Shown: positions 9,501 through 16,757 of the stretch, piece by piece
How the letters are laid out: the number at the start of each line of letters is the position of its first letter
How positions within the stretch are numbered: the first letter of the stretch is position 1
Origin: Mesorhizobium huakuii
GTDB taxonomy: Bacteria; Pseudomonadota; Alphaproteobacteria; Rhizobiales; Rhizobiaceae
Length of the DNA stretch: 64,000 bases
Direction: 5' to 3'
NCBI RefSeq assembly: GCF_014189455.1
Contig: NZ_CP050296.1
Coordinates: 5,018,001 to 5,082,000 of the forward strand
The notes under the pieces: model-generated
What the model was told of the DNA's origin: nothing
What the model saw: the letters and a program-made list of their open reading frames with translations, nothing else
The model's database searches: none
Position numbers and translations under genes: made by a program

Positions 9501-9998
9501 GCCCGACACGATGGCGAACAATTCAGGCTGTGTCTGCTGAATGCTGTTCGCACGGATTCCAATTCGGAGGAGGAACTTGAAAATTGCAAGAAAATGATAA
9601 GAACCATGGGTCTTGAAGATCAAGTAGAGCTGTACCCGGATTACCTTGAAGAAGCGAAGGTTGAGGAAATGCTTTCGGAGTGCGACTTGGTCGTACTTCC
9701 CTACTTGGATAATCCAGAATCTTCCAGCGCCGCTGTCAGGACCGCTTTGGCTGCCTGCGCGTTTGTAGCCACATCCCCTGCACACCTGTTCGATGAGGTT
9801 CGCGGGATAACTATCGGGTTGAACGGCTTCGCCCCCTCGAGTATTGCAACCGCCTTACGTGAATTCTATGACGATCCCAGAGGGTCCAATCTCGAGAATA
9901 TCGCCAAGCGTCGATTGGAGTGGGTGGAAGAGAACAGTTGGGAACGGATAGGGCAACGCTCATTGGCGATGATGCTAGGCGTCAGAGCCGAGGTCTGA
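6555..9998 (+). CDS. Large methyltransferase / coiled-coil / double glycosyltransferase
   Basis: An 1147-residue multidomain protein. Residues about 1-220 are a class I SAM methyltransferase: LDLGSGRGEW at about 48-57, FHLIEHL at 111-117, and ILKPGGIIIVETPNP at about 132-146. Residues about 245-335 are charged and helical, likely a coiled coil. Residues about 415-765 form one GT-B domain (LHISSCFPRKGVDLLLSAF; PSRGEGLNLPAIEAG). Residues about 775-1147 form a second GT4-type domain (STWREPCGIADYSDRL; IGSFGFLYQHKNV; LVVLPYLDNPES). The DNA is much richer in A+T than the neighbours: bases 7561-7620 have 20 G/C of 60. This suggests acquisition by transfer. Its place beside wzm/wzt suggests chain elongation plus terminal methylation, by analogy with the chain terminator WbdD. 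That role is inference. Confidence 0.85.
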   Translation: MAASIMNQYRNFEERFRGDRESILHTFSVYLPLLDVIHSESDADPTALDLGSGRGEWCNLLKGRGWLCTGVENNPTMIAEAESKNFVSINADALEFVRNTKNESYDVVTAFHLIEHLQSEYIMELLEQINRILKPGGIIIVETPNPENLAVATWAFHMDPTHVRPIPPPLMVYYAELAGFRANRILRLNGKPAAENFGPIQSLINTLFSLGPDYALVALKQSGLDTARKLKFESYCASIPQQGPADMRRLMQLAEEADAVHARFKGVEHALEENRRDHALKDIAVEKFIIEQMEMNHVIHSHLQEIKSRLSNINLSWMVTEALQRVQRQSRSSAKRILYKSKNILKTHPRLWHHLDRSIRCFPILHRYLARVSSYPPLIEAYLTLLEKGFLIDFPDVTAKGIENLTERSIKFIGHFNGTYSLAYINRNLAEKMYSLGLARINIVPFHGRREDAISTPNDTSTAALTRMMQDGFADESYITLVHHFPVLDRSADDKRAYIMFFWEESSIPFGTIEKLNGYDAVVAPSRFVMKTLQDNGCRRPIVLAPPPVVDIPAAEPKSLRVSGVINLLHISSCFPRKGVDLLLSAFDIVSRNHDIRLTIKTFPNEHNNVDQLILDIVAPEFRNNIRVIFDDYTTLQMQELYDQSDAIVLPSRGEGLNLPAIEAGLRYLPVVATGFGGQADFLSDENSWRIPFHFVPSSSHLSSGASFWVEPDQKALASILDDLISDLGAGGSRSQRRAQLLFDRVSQLYASDDAAKHFLGAINRIEEIEDGFKRPLGLTVVSTWREPCGIADYSDRLIGALHLKDVSIVGPKNKVGETHSSTSDEDVRVTREWLKNAPRSEFSSADIKLWKEVIWFQHHFAFYEIDRELLLTVKELKALGRVVFITLHTSRPILQFDSARRSTVVETLRLFDRVIVHTVTDLNNLGQCGLGHNVTVMPQGIPYRGNTRPAERLTRRIGSFGFLYQHKNVRALIEGFAKFIAARHDGEQFRLCLLNAVRTDSNSEEELENCKKMIRTMGLEDQVELYPDYLEEAKVEEMLSECDLVVLPYLDNPESSSAAVRTALAACAFVATSPAHLFDEVRGITIGLNGFAPSSIATALREFYDDPRGSNLENIAKRRLEWVEENSWERIGQRSLAMMLGVRAEV

Positions 9999-10081
9999 GA
10001 TTGTCAGTATAGGCGGCCGCCGCCGATAATTCCCCCGGTCCGGTTGCCGCCGAAATGTCCTACCTGCTTCCGGAGACACGC

Positions 10082-10189
10082 TTGAGAATCGGCATCGATG
10101 GCAGGAATCTCGGCTCATCCACCGATGGAATCGGCCGGTTCGTCCACAATTCCATCCGACTGGCCGCTGCTTTGCGCGCGCAAGGATAG
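10082..10189 (+). pseudogene. Remnant of a family-4 glycosyltransferase N-terminus
   Basis: Thirty-five codons from a TTG at 10082 read LRIGIDGRNLGS, then TDGIGRFVHNSIRLAAALRA, and stop at a TAG. This closely matches the first 30-odd residues of GT4 enzymes, including the intact gene at 2261-3379 (MKIGIDARNL...GIGRYV). Nothing recognisable of the rest of such a protein follows, so it appears to be a deletion scar. The rest of the 426-base gap (9999-10424) shows no gene. Confidence 0.65.
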
Positions 10190-10424
10190 GCGGTTCGGTC
10201 TCTCGAAGCCGGCGGCGCGCTAAAGCGGGGAGCATAGCCCGGCCCCTGAGGCGCTGCCCAACCGGAAATCAAAAAACTCTGGCGATGGCTGCAACTCCAC
10301 GCTATGCGATGACTGCAGCGGGGGCTGAGGATTAGAACTTCGAAACGAGCGATCTGTGAGGGATGTCATTCGATCGCGCGAGGCTGTAATGTTCGAATCC
10401 TTGCCTGGAGTATAGTACTGGCCA

Positions 10425-12413
10425 ATGACTTCCTATGTAAAAGCCGTATCCGGAAGTCGGCCGAAGATGCGGCGCGCCTTCATCATGGTCCAGGATATGG
10501 CCATGGTCCTGGTCGCGGTGGCGCTTAGTCTCGTCCTCTCCAGGTCAGACCTTTCGTTCGATGCATTCTCCTACGAAGGCTTTGTCACCTGGGCAGGGGT
10601 CGTTCTCATCAGCCACCTGCTGTTCCGATATTGTGGTCTCTACACCACGATCTGGCGCTTTGCCTCGACCCCGGACTTTTTCAACATTCTGAAGAGCTGC
10701 GCAATTCTGACGGTTGTGCTTTATACCGTTTCGCTGATGTCTCGTTTCCTCCAGCCTGTGGCTGGCCTCAACGAGCGCCAATTCATCGTCTTCTTCCTCG
10801 TTTCCTTCACCATCATATCGGCGCCTCGGCTGTTCTACCGATTTCTTCGCGACGGCGCGAGCTGGGGCATCCTCACCCAGAAGGCCAACAAAACGCAGGC
10901 CAGGCGGGCGCTGTTCGTCGGTCGGCTTGGCGAGGCCGACCTGATCATCCGCTTCACGCGCACGGCAGAGCCGGCCGACTATTCCATCGCCGGCATCATG
11001 GCGACCGAACGCGGCGCGCCGTTGGGCACACGGATTCAAGGTGTTCCCGTGGTGGCGTCCCGGCCGCGTCTGATCGATGTGCTCGAGGACTACGCCGCCG
11101 GCACCAAGAGCATCGACCTGCTTATTTTCGGCAGCGGCGTCGAGCATGAGATCGAGGAATATTCCGAGCTTGTGCGCGTCGCCCGCCATGGCGGCATAGC
11201 CGTCGCGCAGTTCTCGAGGCTTTCGCAACTGGGGCAGGAGGGAAAGATCGTTCTCGACGAAGTCGAGATGGAGACGATCCTGCGCCGTCCGACGGTGCCG
11301 TCCGATATCGAACGCATCGGTGCCTTTGTCGGCGGCAGGCGCGTCCTGGTGACCGGAGGCGCCGGGTCTATCGGCCGCACACTGGTCAAGCGGTCGCTGG
11401 AGCTGGGGGCAGGGGCGGTGCTGGTCGCCGACAATTCCGAGTTCGGCATCTTCCAGTTGAGCCAGTATGTCGACGAGAAGGACCATGATCGCCTGAAGGT
11501 CCGTATTGTCGATGTCGCGGATCGGCGCCAGATGACCCGTGTCGTCACGGAATTCAAACCGGACATCATCTTCCATGCCGCGGCGCTCAAGCACGTTCCG
11601 CTGCTCGAGGAAAACTGGGAATCGGCCATTCAGACCAATGTTTTCGGCACGCTTGTCTGCGCTGAGGTTGCCGCCAAATGCGGCGTCCCGCAGTTCCTGC
11701 TCATCTCGAGCGACAAGGCCGTGGATCCGACCTCGGTGCTTGGCATCACCAAGAGAGCCGCCGAGCAGCTCGTCAGCTCTCTGCACGAAAGCCATGCAAT
11801 TGCGGCGGATGGGCGCCGTTCCGGCACCAAGTTCATAGCCGTGCGGTTCGGCAACGTGTTTGGCTCCAATGGTTCGGTGGCGACCATCTTCCAAGCACAG
11901 ATCGAAGCCGGCGGCCCAGTCACGATTACCGATCGGCGCATGACGCGTTATTTCATGACGGTGGCGGAAGCTGTCGACCTCGTCATCATGGCCGCCGCCG
12001 ACGCACAGTCGCGTAACGGCAAGGACGACTATGCCATCTACATGCTCGACATGGGCAAGCCCGTGCCGATTCTGGAAGTCGCGGAAACCATGATCCGCAT
12101 GGCCGGCAAGACGCCTTATGCGGATATCCCGATCCGCTTCACCGGCATCAGGCCCGGCGAGAAGCTGCATGAGACGCTGCAGGGCGCCAATGAGGAGGTC
12201 GTCACGCTCGACATCGCCAAGATCTTCGGTCTCAGGACCGATGTCGTGGCGTGGCCGGTGGTTCAGGCCGCACTGGCTGCGCTGCAGGCGGCAATGAAGA
12301 ACCAGGACAAGGCTTCCGCCCTTGCCGTGTTGGCGGAACTCCATCGGCCGGAGACATCAGCGCCCGACACGCGGCAGGAAGCTGGTTCGAGAACAGTCGG
12401 GCAAGCAGGTTAG
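10425..12413 (+). CDS. Membrane nucleoside-diphosphate-sugar 4,6-dehydratase (CapD/WbpM/WreV type)
   Basis: An inner-membrane UDP-HexNAc 4,6-dehydratase of 662 residues that makes a UDP-4-keto-6-deoxy sugar. About four hydrophobic segments lie in residues 20-137. A first nucleotide-binding-like domain follows, then the catalytic short-chain dehydrogenase domain with GGAGSIG at 311-317 and ALKHVPLLEENWESA at 387-401. The catalytic block is SSDKAVDPTSVLGITKR (428-444) with Lys443. Where WbpM-type enzymes have Met and FlaA1 types Tyr, this protein reads Leu439. It is followed by an initiating transferase and, on the other strand, a reductase. This trio matches the known WreV/WreU/WreQ logic for QuiNAc initiation in Rhizobium etli O-antigen. 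Confidence 0.9.
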   Translation: MTSYVKAVSGSRPKMRRAFIMVQDMAMVLVAVALSLVLSRSDLSFDAFSYEGFVTWAGVVLISHLLFRYCGLYTTIWRFASTPDFFNILKSCAILTVVLYTVSLMSRFLQPVAGLNERQFIVFFLVSFTIISAPRLFYRFLRDGASWGILTQKANKTQARRALFVGRLGEADLIIRFTRTAEPADYSIAGIMATERGAPLGTRIQGVPVVASRPRLIDVLEDYAAGTKSIDLLIFGSGVEHEIEEYSELVRVARHGGIAVAQFSRLSQLGQEGKIVLDEVEMETILRRPTVPSDIERIGAFVGGRRVLVTGGAGSIGRTLVKRSLELGAGAVLVADNSEFGIFQLSQYVDEKDHDRLKVRIVDVADRRQMTRVVTEFKPDIIFHAAALKHVPLLEENWESAIQTNVFGTLVCAEVAAKCGVPQFLLISSDKAVDPTSVLGITKRAAEQLVSSLHESHAIAADGRRSGTKFIAVRFGNVFGSNGSVATIFQAQIEAGGPVTITDRRMTRYFMTVAEAVDLVIMAAADAQSRNGKDDYAIYMLDMGKPVPILEVAETMIRMAGKTPYADIPIRFTGIRPGEKLHETLQGANEEVVTLDIAKIFGLRTDVVAWPVVQAALAALQAAMKNQDKASALAVLAELHRPETSAPDTRQEAGSRTVGQAG

Positions 12414-12492
12414 GGACGTTGCAGCTGACGGTTGGACGGCGAGATCTTGCTGGGATATCGATCCCGCGGCCGGCGGTGTTAGTGATCGGGGG

Positions 12493-13047
12493 ATGGCCGT
12501 GAACGGACTGAAGCGAGCCTTCGATCTCGTCGCGACAGTCCTGTTGTTGGTGGTGACGTCGCCTGTTCTGTTGCTCTGCGTCCTTGCCGTGCGGGCATCG
12601 TCGCCTGGTCCGGTGATTTTTTCGCAAACGCGGGTCGGCCGCGATGGTGCGTTGTTTCGCTGCCACAAATTGCGGACGATGGTTCAGGGAACGCCGTCCT
12701 TGCCCTCACACGAAGCGCCGGCCAATGCCGTGACCGCGGTCGGAAGGACCTTGCGGAAATTCAAGCTCGATGAGCTGCCGCAATTCTGGAATGTCCTCAA
12801 GGGCGAGATGAGCCTGGTCGGGCCGCGCCCTTGTCTGCCGACACAGACGGAATTGATCGAGAGTCGCAGGCGGCTGGGGGTTTTGGCAGCACGTCCAGGC
12901 ATTACCGGCATGGCCCAGATCAGGGGCATCGACATGTCGAACCCGCAGCTTCTGGCCGAAACGGATGCAGCCTATCTCAAGGCGGCGTCGTTCTGGCTCG
13001 ATCTTCGCATCCTGTTTGGAACGCTCTATCGCAACGGCGGCGATTGA
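12493..13047 (+). CDS. Initiating undecaprenyl-phosphate sugar-1-phosphate transferase
   Basis: A bacterial sugar transferase (PF02397 type) of about 184 residues, catalytic domain only. It would transfer a sugar-1-phosphate to undecaprenyl phosphate to begin the glycan. One membrane segment ([20 protein letters not shown]) is followed by the conserved [36 protein letters not shown] and LVGPRP blocks. The frame is open upstream, but the ATG at 12493 fits the family start; a GTG at 12499 has better spacing from the cggggg before it. The 3' end overlaps the opposing reductase gene by 22 bases. Substrate is probably UDP-QuiNAc or a related 6-deoxy HexNAc, inferred from neighbours. Confidence 0.88.
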   Translation: MAVNGLKRAFDLVATVLLLVVTSPVLLLCVLAVRASSPGPVIFSQTRVGRDGALFRCHKLRTMVQGTPSLPSHEAPANAVTAVGRTLRKFKLDELPQFWNVLKGEMSLVGPRPCLPTQTELIESRRRLGVLAARPGITGMAQIRGIDMSNPQLLAETDAAYLKAASFWLDLRILFGTLYRNGGD

Positions 13048-13979
13048 GCGGTTCCGAGACGCGCTGTCTCGGCCAGCCGCTCCAGCGTGCCGGTTTCCGG
13101 CAGCCAGCCTTCCGATACGAGCAGGGAAGGGTCGCATATCTGTGTCGCGGTCAAGCTGTCCCAGGACGTCCGCTTGCCCAGCAGGATCGCGGCTGCCCGC
13201 AACGGCCCGGCCGGCACGGCCATCAGGCGCGTCGGCCGTCGCAAACCGCTGCGAAAGGCGCCGACGATGTCAGCGATCGTAACCGGCGGCACATCGCCGG
13301 CAATATAGATCGGGCGCAGCGGCCCCGAATGGCTGAGCAGATGCCACACCGCGCCTGCCGCCGATTGCGATGACAGCAGCGAGCGGGTTCCCGTCAGTGC
13401 GCCCGTCGGCAGCGGCAGAGCCGTGTCGGCCAGGCGCATCAGTGTCGCCAGGTTCCCTTTCATGCCGGTTCCGTAGACCGGAGGCAGCTGCAGCACGGCG
13501 GCGTCGGAACGGCCATGCGACGCATAGGCGTCCAGCACCCTGATCTCTGCTTCGCGCTTCGAGCGCCCATAGGCGCATTTCGGATCGGGTATCGTGTCCG
13601 CGTCGATCGTTGCACTGACGCGCGCGCCGATCACGGCCCGGATCGAGGAGAGCTGGATGAACCGTCCGCTTGCCTGTTCGGCCGCCACTTGAGCCAGCCT
13701 TGCGCTCAAATCCGCATTGGCCGCGCGAAAATCGGCGTCGGTGGCGCTGCCTTCATCACTGTTCAGACCCGCGCAATGAACGACATCCGTAACGTCCCTG
13801 GTCAACGCCAGGAAGGCAGCCGTCGGCGCATCGAAACCGGGCATCTGCACGGCGTCATGTCCGGGGCCAAGCCTGTCCGGGTGGCGGGACGCGAGGCGAA
13901 GCTCGGCGCCGGCCTTTAGAAGCTGGCTGACCACCTGACGGCCGATAAAGCCCGTCGCGCCTGTGACCAGGACTTTCAT
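13026..13979 (-). CDS. NAD-dependent sugar epimerase/reductase (WreQ-like)
   Basis: A short-chain dehydrogenase-fold enzyme of 317 residues acting on a nucleotide sugar. The Rossmann loop is GATGFIG at residues 7-13, and the catalytic Tyr/Lys pair is in YGRSKREAE (Tyr137, Lys141). PVYGTGMKGNLATLMRL is the substrate-side block seen in O-antigen reductases such as WbpV and WreQ. Beside a 4,6-dehydratase and an initiating transferase, the likeliest role is reduction of UDP-4-keto-6-deoxy-GlcNAc to UDP-QuiNAc. A 4-epimerase role is the alternative. It is co-oriented with the ligase gene upstream (18-base gap). Confidence 0.82.
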   Translation of the reverse strand: MKVLVTGATGFIGRQVVSQLLKAGAELRLASRHPDRLGPGHDAVQMPGFDAPTAAFLALTRDVTDVVHCAGLNSDEGSATDADFRAANADLSARLAQVAAEQASGRFIQLSSIRAVIGARVSATIDADTIPDPKCAYGRSKREAEIRVLDAYASHGRSDAAVLQLPPVYGTGMKGNLATLMRLADTALPLPTGALTGTRSLLSSQSAAGAVWHLLSHSGPLRPIYIAGDVPPVTIADIVGAFRSGLRRPTRLMAVPAGPLRAAAILLGKRTSWDSLTATQICDPSLLVSEGWLPETGTLERLAETARLGTAQSPPLR

Positions 13980-13997
13980 CGCCTTTGCCCTGAACGC

Positions 13998-15356
13998 CTA
14001 TTGGGTGACGGATGGACGCATCTGCTCTTCCATCGTCGGCGAAAGGATTGGGTCTTCCGTCATTGGCGCCAGCTCTCGTTCGTCCGTCATCGGCGCAAGT
14101 GCCTGGTCTTGCGGCAACGGAGCCTGACGTCCGGAGGCGAGATACGTTCCCGACACCAGGAAGACCATAAGCATCGAGTCCAGAATGTCGTGACCGACCA
14201 GGATGCCTGTCATTCCGGCCGTGAGATAGGTGATCACCACGATGACAATCATGGTGGCGCCGAACCGCTCGATCGGATCGGCGCTGTTTCGCAGGACCAG
14301 TGCGGCATTCCTGGCCGCAACCACAAAGATAGCCGCCAGTGTCACGGCGCCCAGGATTCCCGCCTGCACCAAGGCGGTCAGGAAGCCGTTGTGGAAATGG
14401 CTGAAGCCTGCATCCATCCCGAACTGATCGCGGAAGCCCTGTTTTATCAAGGTCTGGGTGGCACCCACTCCATGTCCGAACAAGGGCATCTCGCGAAACG
14501 CCTTCAGGCCGATATCCCACACGGCGAATCGCAATCCGATGGGCGTCGTGTAGTCACCATGGGTGGCGAGCGCGTCCAAGTCGGAACGCAGAAAGTCGAC
14601 ACGCCCGGATATCGTCTGGAAACCGACGGCCGCGATCACGGCGCCGACCGCCACCAGCAGCACCAGCAGGCGAACGGCATTCTTTCCTTTCAGCCTCCGT
14701 TGGTTGATCAGCAGGACGGCGATGCCGGCGATCAGCAGCGACAGCCAGATAATGCGCGTACCGGAGTAGATGATGGCGATCGTTCCGCCAAGGGCTGCGC
14801 AGATGAGGGCGTTCCTGTGTCTCTCGATACCCGACAAGGCACCAGCCACACAGACCATTACGGCAAGGCAAAGCACCTCCGCGAACACGATCGCATTGCC
14901 GGCCCCGCCCTTGGCCCTCATCCCCACCCAATATTGCTGGATAACGGCCAGCAGCAGCGCGACGAAACAGGCGGCCAGGCTGCTGAGCACGATGATGCGG
15001 ACGAGCGTGGTTTTCTGCGTGATGCTCCAGGTCGAATAGGAGATGGGGAAAAGCAGGAAGGTCACGAGCGGAATAAGGCGTGGCGCATCCTGGACGATCG
15101 CGTTGTTGACGATGGACGCCACGATATTGGCCGCGCAATACGCATAGATCGCGATCGTCAGCGCCATCATCGCCCTGTCGATGTTGAAGCGCCTCCTCTT
15201 CAGGGCAATCAACAGGACGGACCACAGGCCGCCGCCATTGAACACGAAGCTGACCAGCGATCCCAGGACCGGTGGAAAAAAGAAGCAAAGAATGGAGAAG
15301 TAGATATTGATCCGCGACGGCGTGATTTGCGGTCTGATGGACGAAAGCCGGTTCAA
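13998..15356 (-). CDS. O-antigen ligase / polymerase family membrane protein (WaaL-like)
   Basis: A polytopic inner-membrane protein of 452 residues with about ten to twelve hydrophobic segments. The large periplasmic loop in the second half carries MPLFGHGVGATQTL and HFHNGFLTALVQAGILG, the motifs of the Wzy_C/WaaL family. The presence of an ABC exporter favours a ligase over a Wzy polymerase. The C-terminal 45 residues are hydrophilic and contain imperfect repeats around LAPMTDE, LAPMTED and LSPTMEE, unusual for the family. It probably starts a two-gene minus-strand unit with the reductase. Confidence 0.85.
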   Translation of the reverse strand: MNRLSSIRPQITPSRINIYFSILCFFFPPVLGSLVSFVFNGGGLWSVLLIALKRRRFNIDRAMMALTIAIYAYCAANIVASIVNNAIVQDAPRLIPLVTFLLFPISYSTWSITQKTTLVRIIVLSSLAACFVALLLAVIQQYWVGMRAKGGAGNAIVFAEVLCLAVMVCVAGALSGIERHRNALICAALGGTIAIIYSGTRIIWLSLLIAGIAVLLINQRRLKGKNAVRLLVLLVAVGAVIAAVGFQTISGRVDFLRSDLDALATHGDYTTPIGLRFAVWDIGLKAFREMPLFGHGVGATQTLIKQGFRDQFGMDAGFSHFHNGFLTALVQAGILGAVTLAAIFVVAARNAALVLRNSADPIERFGATMIVIVVITYLTAGMTGILVGHDILDSMLMVFLVSGTYLASGRQAPLPQDQALAPMTDERELAPMTEDPILSPTMEEQMRPSVTQ

Positions 15357-15849
15357 GTTTCGGGCTCGCTATTCTCGAGTAGCTTTATGCGGCACATCCT
15401 GTTCAGCGGAACCGAATGTGCTCGCCTCGAAATTGCCCATGCCTGATGACGCATCTTGCCCGCTTCCGGAGGTTGTATAACGGCTGGGCTGTCTTTTCGA
15501 TAGTGCGCCGGGGCTTGTTGTCACCGAAAATCGGCGGCCCGGCGCCCGTCGATTGGCAAAGGGCTCCAGGAGTGTTTGTCGTCAGGTCATCCCGAGCAAT
15601 ATTTTTCCTGCCTTTTCCCGGTTGGAGGCCTTGCGAACAGAAATTTCCGGGTTCTGGCGAAAGCGTGGAAAATTCATTCCCGAACTGACCGTTGCCGGGC
15701 TGGTCTTGCATTGTTCTGCCGTGCGCCGATCTGCTAGAACGCCCGCACGAAACACTTTGTCCAGAAGCGAAGCTTGAACCGGGCGCAAAAGGCTCGATGA
15801 TTTGACGCAAGGTCTTTTGGCGCAAGGCACGAGAGAACGCTCACAGTCT
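15357..15849. other. Intergenic region upstream of cysD
   Basis: These 493 bases lie between the divergent WaaL-like and cysD genes. Open frames on both strands here have atypical composition and no recognisable domain. The region should hold both promoters. A weak cttgca...ctagaa pair at about 15705-15740 could serve cysD. No riboswitch-like structure was recognised. Confidence 0.4.
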
Positions 15850-16755
15850 ATGACCATCGCGCTTACGCATCTGCAGCGGCTTGAAGCCGAGTCCATCCAC
15901 ATTTTCCGCGAGGTCGCGGCCGCCTTCGCCAAGCCGGTCATGCTCTATTCGGTCGGCAAGGATTCATCCGTGCTGATGCATCTGGCAATGAAGGCGTTCT
16001 ATCCCGCCAAGCCGCCGTTCCCGTTCCTTCACGTCGACACCACCTGGAAATTCCGCGAGATGATCGCTTTTCGCGATCAGATGGCGCAGAAACTCGGCTT
16101 CGACCTTTTGGTTCATGTCAACGAAGACGGCGTGCGCGACAATATCAATCCGTTCGATCATGGCTCGAACACCCACACCCATGTGATGAAGACCGTGGCG
16201 CTGCGCCAGGCGCTCGACAAATACGGTTTCGATGCCGCCTTCGGCGGTGCCCGCCGTGACGAGGAGAAGTCGCGCGCCAAGGAGCGCATATTCTCGTTCC
16301 GTAATGCCCAGCATGTCTGGGACCCGAAGAACCAGCGCCCCGAAATGTGGAAGATATTCAACACCCGCATCGCATCGGGCGAATCGATCCGCGTCTTCCC
16401 GCTGTCGAACTGGACCGAGCTCGATATCTGGCAGTACATCCTGCAGGAGAACATCCCGATCGTGCCGCTCTATTTCGCCAAGGAAAGGCCGGTGGTGGAA
16501 CGCGACGGCATGTTGATCCTCAAGGACGACGACCGCATGAAACTGCGTCCGGGCGAGACGGTCGAGAACCGGCTGGTCCGGTTCCGCACTTTGGGCTGCT
16601 ATCCGCTCACCGGCGCCATTGAATCGGACGCCGACACGCTCGAAGCCATCGTCGGCGAGATGCTGACCGCGCGCACCTCCGAGCGGCAGGGCCGCCTGAT
16701 CGACCGCGATGAGGCAGGCTCGATGGAAAAGAAGAAGCGCGAGGGGTATTTCTGA
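15850..16755 (+). CDS. cysD: Sulfate adenylyltransferase small subunit
   Basis: CysD makes adenosine 5'-phosphosulfate from ATP and sulfate together with the CysN GTPase. The protein has 301 residues, close to the E. coli length of 302. It has the PP-loop SVGKDSS (34-40) and family blocks [29 protein letters not shown], and [20 protein letters not shown]. The start at 15850 ([11 protein letters not shown]) matches the family; an in-frame start at 15802 would add 16 unlikely residues. cysNC follows two bases after the stop. The same protein in nodulation islands is called NodP, but no nod genes lie nearby. Confidence 0.95.
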   Translation: MTIALTHLQRLEAESIHIFREVAAAFAKPVMLYSVGKDSSVLMHLAMKAFYPAKPPFPFLHVDTTWKFREMIAFRDQMAQKLGFDLLVHVNEDGVRDNINPFDHGSNTHTHVMKTVALRQALDKYGFDAAFGGARRDEEKSRAKERIFSFRNAQHVWDPKNQRPEMWKIFNTRIASGESIRVFPLSNWTELDIWQYILQENIPIVPLYFAKERPVVERDGMLILKDDDRMKLRPGETVENRLVRFRTLGCYPLTGAIESDADTLEAIVGEMLTARTSERQGRLIDRDEAGSMEKKKREGYF

Positions 16756-16757
16756 CC

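Noticed and set aside
10545..12344. 599-residue minus-strand frame
   Set aside because: Shadow of the dehydratase gene; Asp/His/Arg-rich composition typical of an antisense reading.
14001..15446. 481-residue plus-strand frame
   Set aside because: Antisense to the WaaL-like gene, very rich in Asp, Gln, His and Arg, with no hydrophobic or domain pattern.
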